From NCBI GenBank assembly GCA_934162555.1, contig CAKPJE010000057.1, forward strand, positions 1-6,740: DNA of 6,740 nucleotides, read 5' to 3'. Shown piece after piece: positions 4,299-6,740 of this stretch. The notes below the pieces were generated by a model. The model ran no database searches. It was not told where the DNA came from and saw nothing but the letters and a program-made list of their open reading frames with translations. This DNA is from an uncultured Bacilli bacterium. GTDB lineage: Bacteria > Bacillota_I > Bacilli_A > RF39 > UBA660. Position numbers and translations under genes: made by a program. Positions within the stretch are counted from its first letter, which is position 1; the number at the start of each line of letters is the position of its first letter.

Positions 4299-6331
4299 TT
4301 ACCCATTTCTTCCTTATTAGTACGCATTTCAATCGTTGCTTCATTAATAGCATCATCAATAGTTTTAATACCGTCATTTATCATACTATAACCACTAGCT
4401 GATCCAAAACCATGTGATAAATCTTTTAATTCTCTATTTAATTTTTTCAAATAAGAAACAGTTTGTTTTTCATCATAACCAACTAAATAAATCAAAAATT
4501 CATTACCATTGGTTCTAATAATTTCACTATTAGATAATTGATTTTTAATCAATATATTGGCAGCTTCTTTAATAAGTTCATCACCCTCAGCATGACCATA
4601 ATTATCATTAATATAAGCAATATTATTTAAATCAATTACAATAACAGCTTGTGGGTAAATCTCTGATTCATCCCAAATACTAATATTATCATTTAAATAG
4701 TTTCTATTTTTTAAAGAAGTAAGCATATCAATATACTTTAATTTTTCTTCTTTTGATAACTTTTTCTTAAATTTAGTTTTTGTCTTTTTCTTTATTTCTT
4801 TTAAAGTAAGTAGTGCGATTATTAATAATCCAGAAATAACAGAAACACCAATTAATTCTCCAAGTAAATTAGAGTTTTCTTTAATACTTGTTAAATTATA
4901 CAATGTATTATTAATTGTTACCTTTTCATTAATATAAGAAAGATAAAAATTAAAGAAATTCATAAAGACTTTATTTTCATCATTATTCTTAAAAGTAAAA
5001 CTATACTCTTTTTTTAGTGGGAATTCATAATCAATTTTATATTCCTTTAAATCCCTTTGCCTATAATAATTATAAGCTACTTTTTCAAGTGCAATTATTG
5101 AATTTTTATTAAGTTTATTAAGCATACTAGAAGTATTGCTACTTTCAATTACATCAACACCACGTTCTTCTAAATAGTTTGCCACTTTTGAGTTCTTAAT
5201 AGCATATACTTCCTTATTTTTTAATGAATTAACTGAATCAATAATCAAATCATTATCATTATGAGAAACAATTACTATTTTTTCATCATAAATAGATATT
5301 GTATTATAAACATTTTCATCTAATTTTATAGAACTGCCATCCATGAAGAAATCAATTTTATCATCATTAAATGCTTTAATTAAATCCTCATAAGAACCAT
5401 ATTCTTCAAAATCAATAGTTATGCCAGAAATACTAGCAAAATCTTTTATTACATCATTATTAATACCCTCATTTTTTTTATTTATAATAGTATCAAATGG
5501 TGTATTAATTATATAACCATATTTATAATTTTTACTTTTAAATTGTTGTTCTTCTAAAGCAGATATTTTAGATCCATTAAAATAAGTTCTTACAAAATTA
5601 TCATCATAGCTTTTAGTAAATCCATCTAATTTCCATTTATTATAAAATTTAGTTATAATTGTATTTAATTTTTCATTACTTCCTAAAGAAATAGTATAAT
5701 ATACGGGCAAATCATTTAAATTATATGAAATATTAAGTTCACTATTTGCAAGTACTTCATTTAAATATTCTGTTTTTGGGACAATAATAGCATCACTTTC
5801 AGTAGATATACTACCTAGTAAATCAGTCATATTTTCAAAAACATTAATTTTTAAATTTTCATTATCTCCTAAATAGAATGCAAGTACTTCATCATCACCT
5901 TTTAATATATTAATATTCATGTTTTTAATTTCACTTAAATCATTATATTTAATATTATTTTTAGTAATAACAGCATAAGTATCTTTATAAATTAAAATAT
6001 CATTTTCTTCTAAAGATTTTTTTATCTTCATTGAATAGTCATAAGTTTTTGTTCCATCATCAGATACTTCATTTATAACTAATCCTGTTTTATTTTCTAA
6101 ATCCTTTATAAAATCAAATATTATTCCACTACCACCATTTGTAAACATTGGTATATTTGTCGGAATACCAAAATCATATATTTGATTCTTATTTTTTTCA
6201 ATCCATTGTTTTTCAATCAAAGTAAGTGTAGTTTTATCATCTTCCTTTGTTAAGTAATACCATAATGAACCTATTACTGCTAGTACAACAGTTGTAATAA
6301 GTGTTACGAGTACTATTTTTTTCTTATTCAT
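4295..6331 (-). CDS. Membrane sensor: tandem solute-binding-protein-like domains fused to a degenerate GGDEF domain
   Basis: 678 residues. The order is TM1 (about 6-27), a large extracytoplasmic part (28-489), TM2 (490-510), a basic linker (511-530) and a GGDEF-like domain (533-675). The extracytoplasmic part looks like two SBP_bac_3-type modules, about 35-250 (YDFGIPTNIPMF, then GIIFDFIKDLENKTGL) and 268-470 (YGYIINTPFD, then GINNDVIKDFASISGITIDF). Such tandem Venus-flytrap modules bind amino acids or other small ligands in receptors like BvgS. The GGDEF domain keeps D-x-L-T-S-L-K-N-R, D567, N575-D576, G579-H580 and G583-D584. The signature, however, is RTNGNEF (606-612), with Asn at the first Gly and at the metal-binding Asp/Glu, and the usual FK lysine is Ala572. 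No RxxD inhibitory site is present. Diguanylate cyclase activity is therefore unlikely; nucleotide binding or signal relay is possible. ATG follows the upstream TAA directly, with AAAAGGAG at 6338-6345. Confidence 0.88.
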   Translation of the reverse strand: MNKKKIVLVTLITTVVLAVIGSLWYYLTKEDDKTTLTLIEKQWIEKNKNQIYDFGIPTNIPMFTNGGSGIIFDFIKDLENKTGLVINEVSDDGTKTYDYSMKIKKSLEENDILIYKDTYAVITKNNIKYNDLSEIKNMNINILKGDDEVLAFYLGDNENLKINVFENMTDLLGSISTESDAIIVPKTEYLNEVLANSELNISYNLNDLPVYYTISLGSNEKLNTIITKFYNKWKLDGFTKSYDDNFVRTYFNGSKISALEEQQFKSKNYKYGYIINTPFDTIINKKNEGINNDVIKDFASISGITIDFEEYGSYEDLIKAFNDDKIDFFMDGSSIKLDENVYNTISIYDEKIVIVSHNDNDLIIDSVNSLKNKEVYAIKNSKVANYLEERGVDVIESSNTSSMLNKLNKNSIIALEKVAYNYYRQRDLKEYKIDYEFPLKKEYSFTFKNNDENKVFMNFFNFYLSYINEKVTINNTLYNLTSIKENSNLLGELIGVSVISGLLIIALLTLKEIKKKTKTKFKKKLSKEEKLKYIDMLTSLKNRNYLNDNISIWDESEIYPQAVIVIDLNNIAYINDNYGHAEGDELIKEAANILIKNQLSNSEIIRTNGNEFLIYLVGYDEKQTVSYLKKLNRELKDLSHGFGSASGYSMINDGIKTIDDAINEATIEMRTNKEEMGK

Positions 6332-6740
6332 TTACTTCTCCTTTTTAGTGCTTTTGTTATCCCAAATAAAACTAGTACTTGTCTTATGCTTAGCTCCTAT
6401 TATAGGGTAAACTTCACTTTCTTCAGAATCACTTTTTATTATAACTTGCATGTCATAATATGTTTTCTGCTCATCATCAAAATAATTCAAAATTTTATTG
6501 GCATAGCCTTTTGAAACATCAACAGCAGTTTCATTAGAAACTTCAAGAATAATATAAATTAATCTTCCTTGTAAATCATATTTGATGCTTTTTACATCTT
6601 TATTTTCTTCCATTTCTGATGTTAATTTTTTTACTTGTTCATCAGTTATTTTTACATTTTCAATACCATCTAATCTATTTCCATACTTATTAGAATCATT
6701 ACCTAGTAATGGCTTTACTGCAAAATATCCAAGTATACAT
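6332..6740 (-). CDS. Small membrane-anchored protein of unknown family (5' end outside the window)
   Basis: The frame has no stop between the window edge and its TAA at 6334-6332, so at least 136 residues are present. An ATG at 6613 is internal: 42 further residues upstream are in frame and protein-like (CILGYFAVKPLLGNDSNKYG, then NRLDGIENVKITDEQVKKL). The visible start is the end of a hydrophobic segment, so the protein is probably anchored by an N-terminal TM with an outer domain of about 120 residues. The pattern KITDEQVKKL, then DVKSIKYDLQGRLIYIILEV, then YDMQVIIKSD and YPIIGAKHKT suggests alternating helices and strands in a small alpha/beta domain. I do not recognise the family and assign no function. 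The gene lies directly before the SBP-GGDEF sensor with zero spacing, and its 3' end carries that gene's ribosome site, so the products probably act together. Confidence 0.75.
   Translation of the reverse strand, partial: CILGYFAVKPLLGNDSNKYGNRLDGIENVKITDEQVKKLTSEMEENKDVKSIKYDLQGRLIYIILEVSNETAVDVSKGYANKILNYFDDEQKTYYDMQVIIKSDSEESEVYPIIGAKHKTSTSFIWDNKSTKKEK
6338..6345 (-). promoter_or_regulatory. Ribosome binding site of the SBP-GGDEF gene inside the upstream gene
   Basis: AAAAGGAG on the minus strand lies in the last codons of the upstream small-protein gene, 6 nt before the sensor ATG at 6331. It supports coupled translation across the TAA-ATG junction. Confidence 0.8.

Noticed and set aside
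6611..6613. ATG at 6613 as the start of the small protein
   Set aside because: The frame stays open with protein-like sequence for 42 codons to the window edge, and no ribosome site precedes this ATG.

Overview
This is a very AT-rich, compact stretch of a bacterial chromosome. TGG encodes Trp and TGA is used as a stop (for example at the end of the sensor gene, 4295-4297), so the standard bacterial code applies and this is not a Mycoplasma/Spiroplasma-type code. An LTA-synthase-family enzyme, strong AGGAGG-type ribosome sites, a tRNA-Cys with encoded CCA and a TasA/CalY-type signal sequence all point to a low-GC monoderm. The likeliest source is an uncultured Bacilli-like Bacillota lineage, perhaps one of the gut clades near the Mollicutes. 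That placement is an inference.

Left edge (1-808): a divergent pair. The minus-strand gene is cut by the window edge; its first 32 residues carry a heavy-metal-binding LDCANC motif like the N-terminus of Zn/Cd P-type ATPases. Facing it is a TetR-family regulator. The 120-bp divergent region holds a perfect consensus promoter for the metal gene, a second promoter for tetR, and two inverted repeats that could be operators. The simplest reading is a local metal (or redox) sensing and efflux unit.

Middle (836-3084): a tRNA-Cys(GCA) with its own extended -10 promoter and terminator converges on a minus-strand LTA-synthase-family gene. That enzyme keeps the metal and substrate residues of the family, but the position aligned with the usual catalytic Thr is Ser. 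Upstream of it is a short gene (3083-3352) for a TasA/CalY-like exported protein that looks truncated and has a poor translation start.

Right half (3427-6740): a minus-strand operon of at least three tightly packed genes. It runs from a small membrane-anchored protein of unknown family (5' end outside the window), through a membrane sensor with two solute-binding-protein-like modules and a degenerate GGDEF domain (NGNEF), to a YihY/BrkB-family membrane protein. Junctions are TAA directly followed by ATG, and a 4-bp ATGA overlap. The degenerate GGDEF suggests a receptor or nucleotide-binding role rather than c-di-GMP synthesis. The coupling to YihY suggests a shared envelope function, which is not proven.

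Two compaction patterns recur. The three best protein-gene promoters place the -10 box only 16-19 nt from the start codon, and all three minus-strand terminators overlap the stop codon of the gene they end. I saw no CRISPR array, insertion sequence or replication origin, and no gap between genes exceeds about 130 bp.
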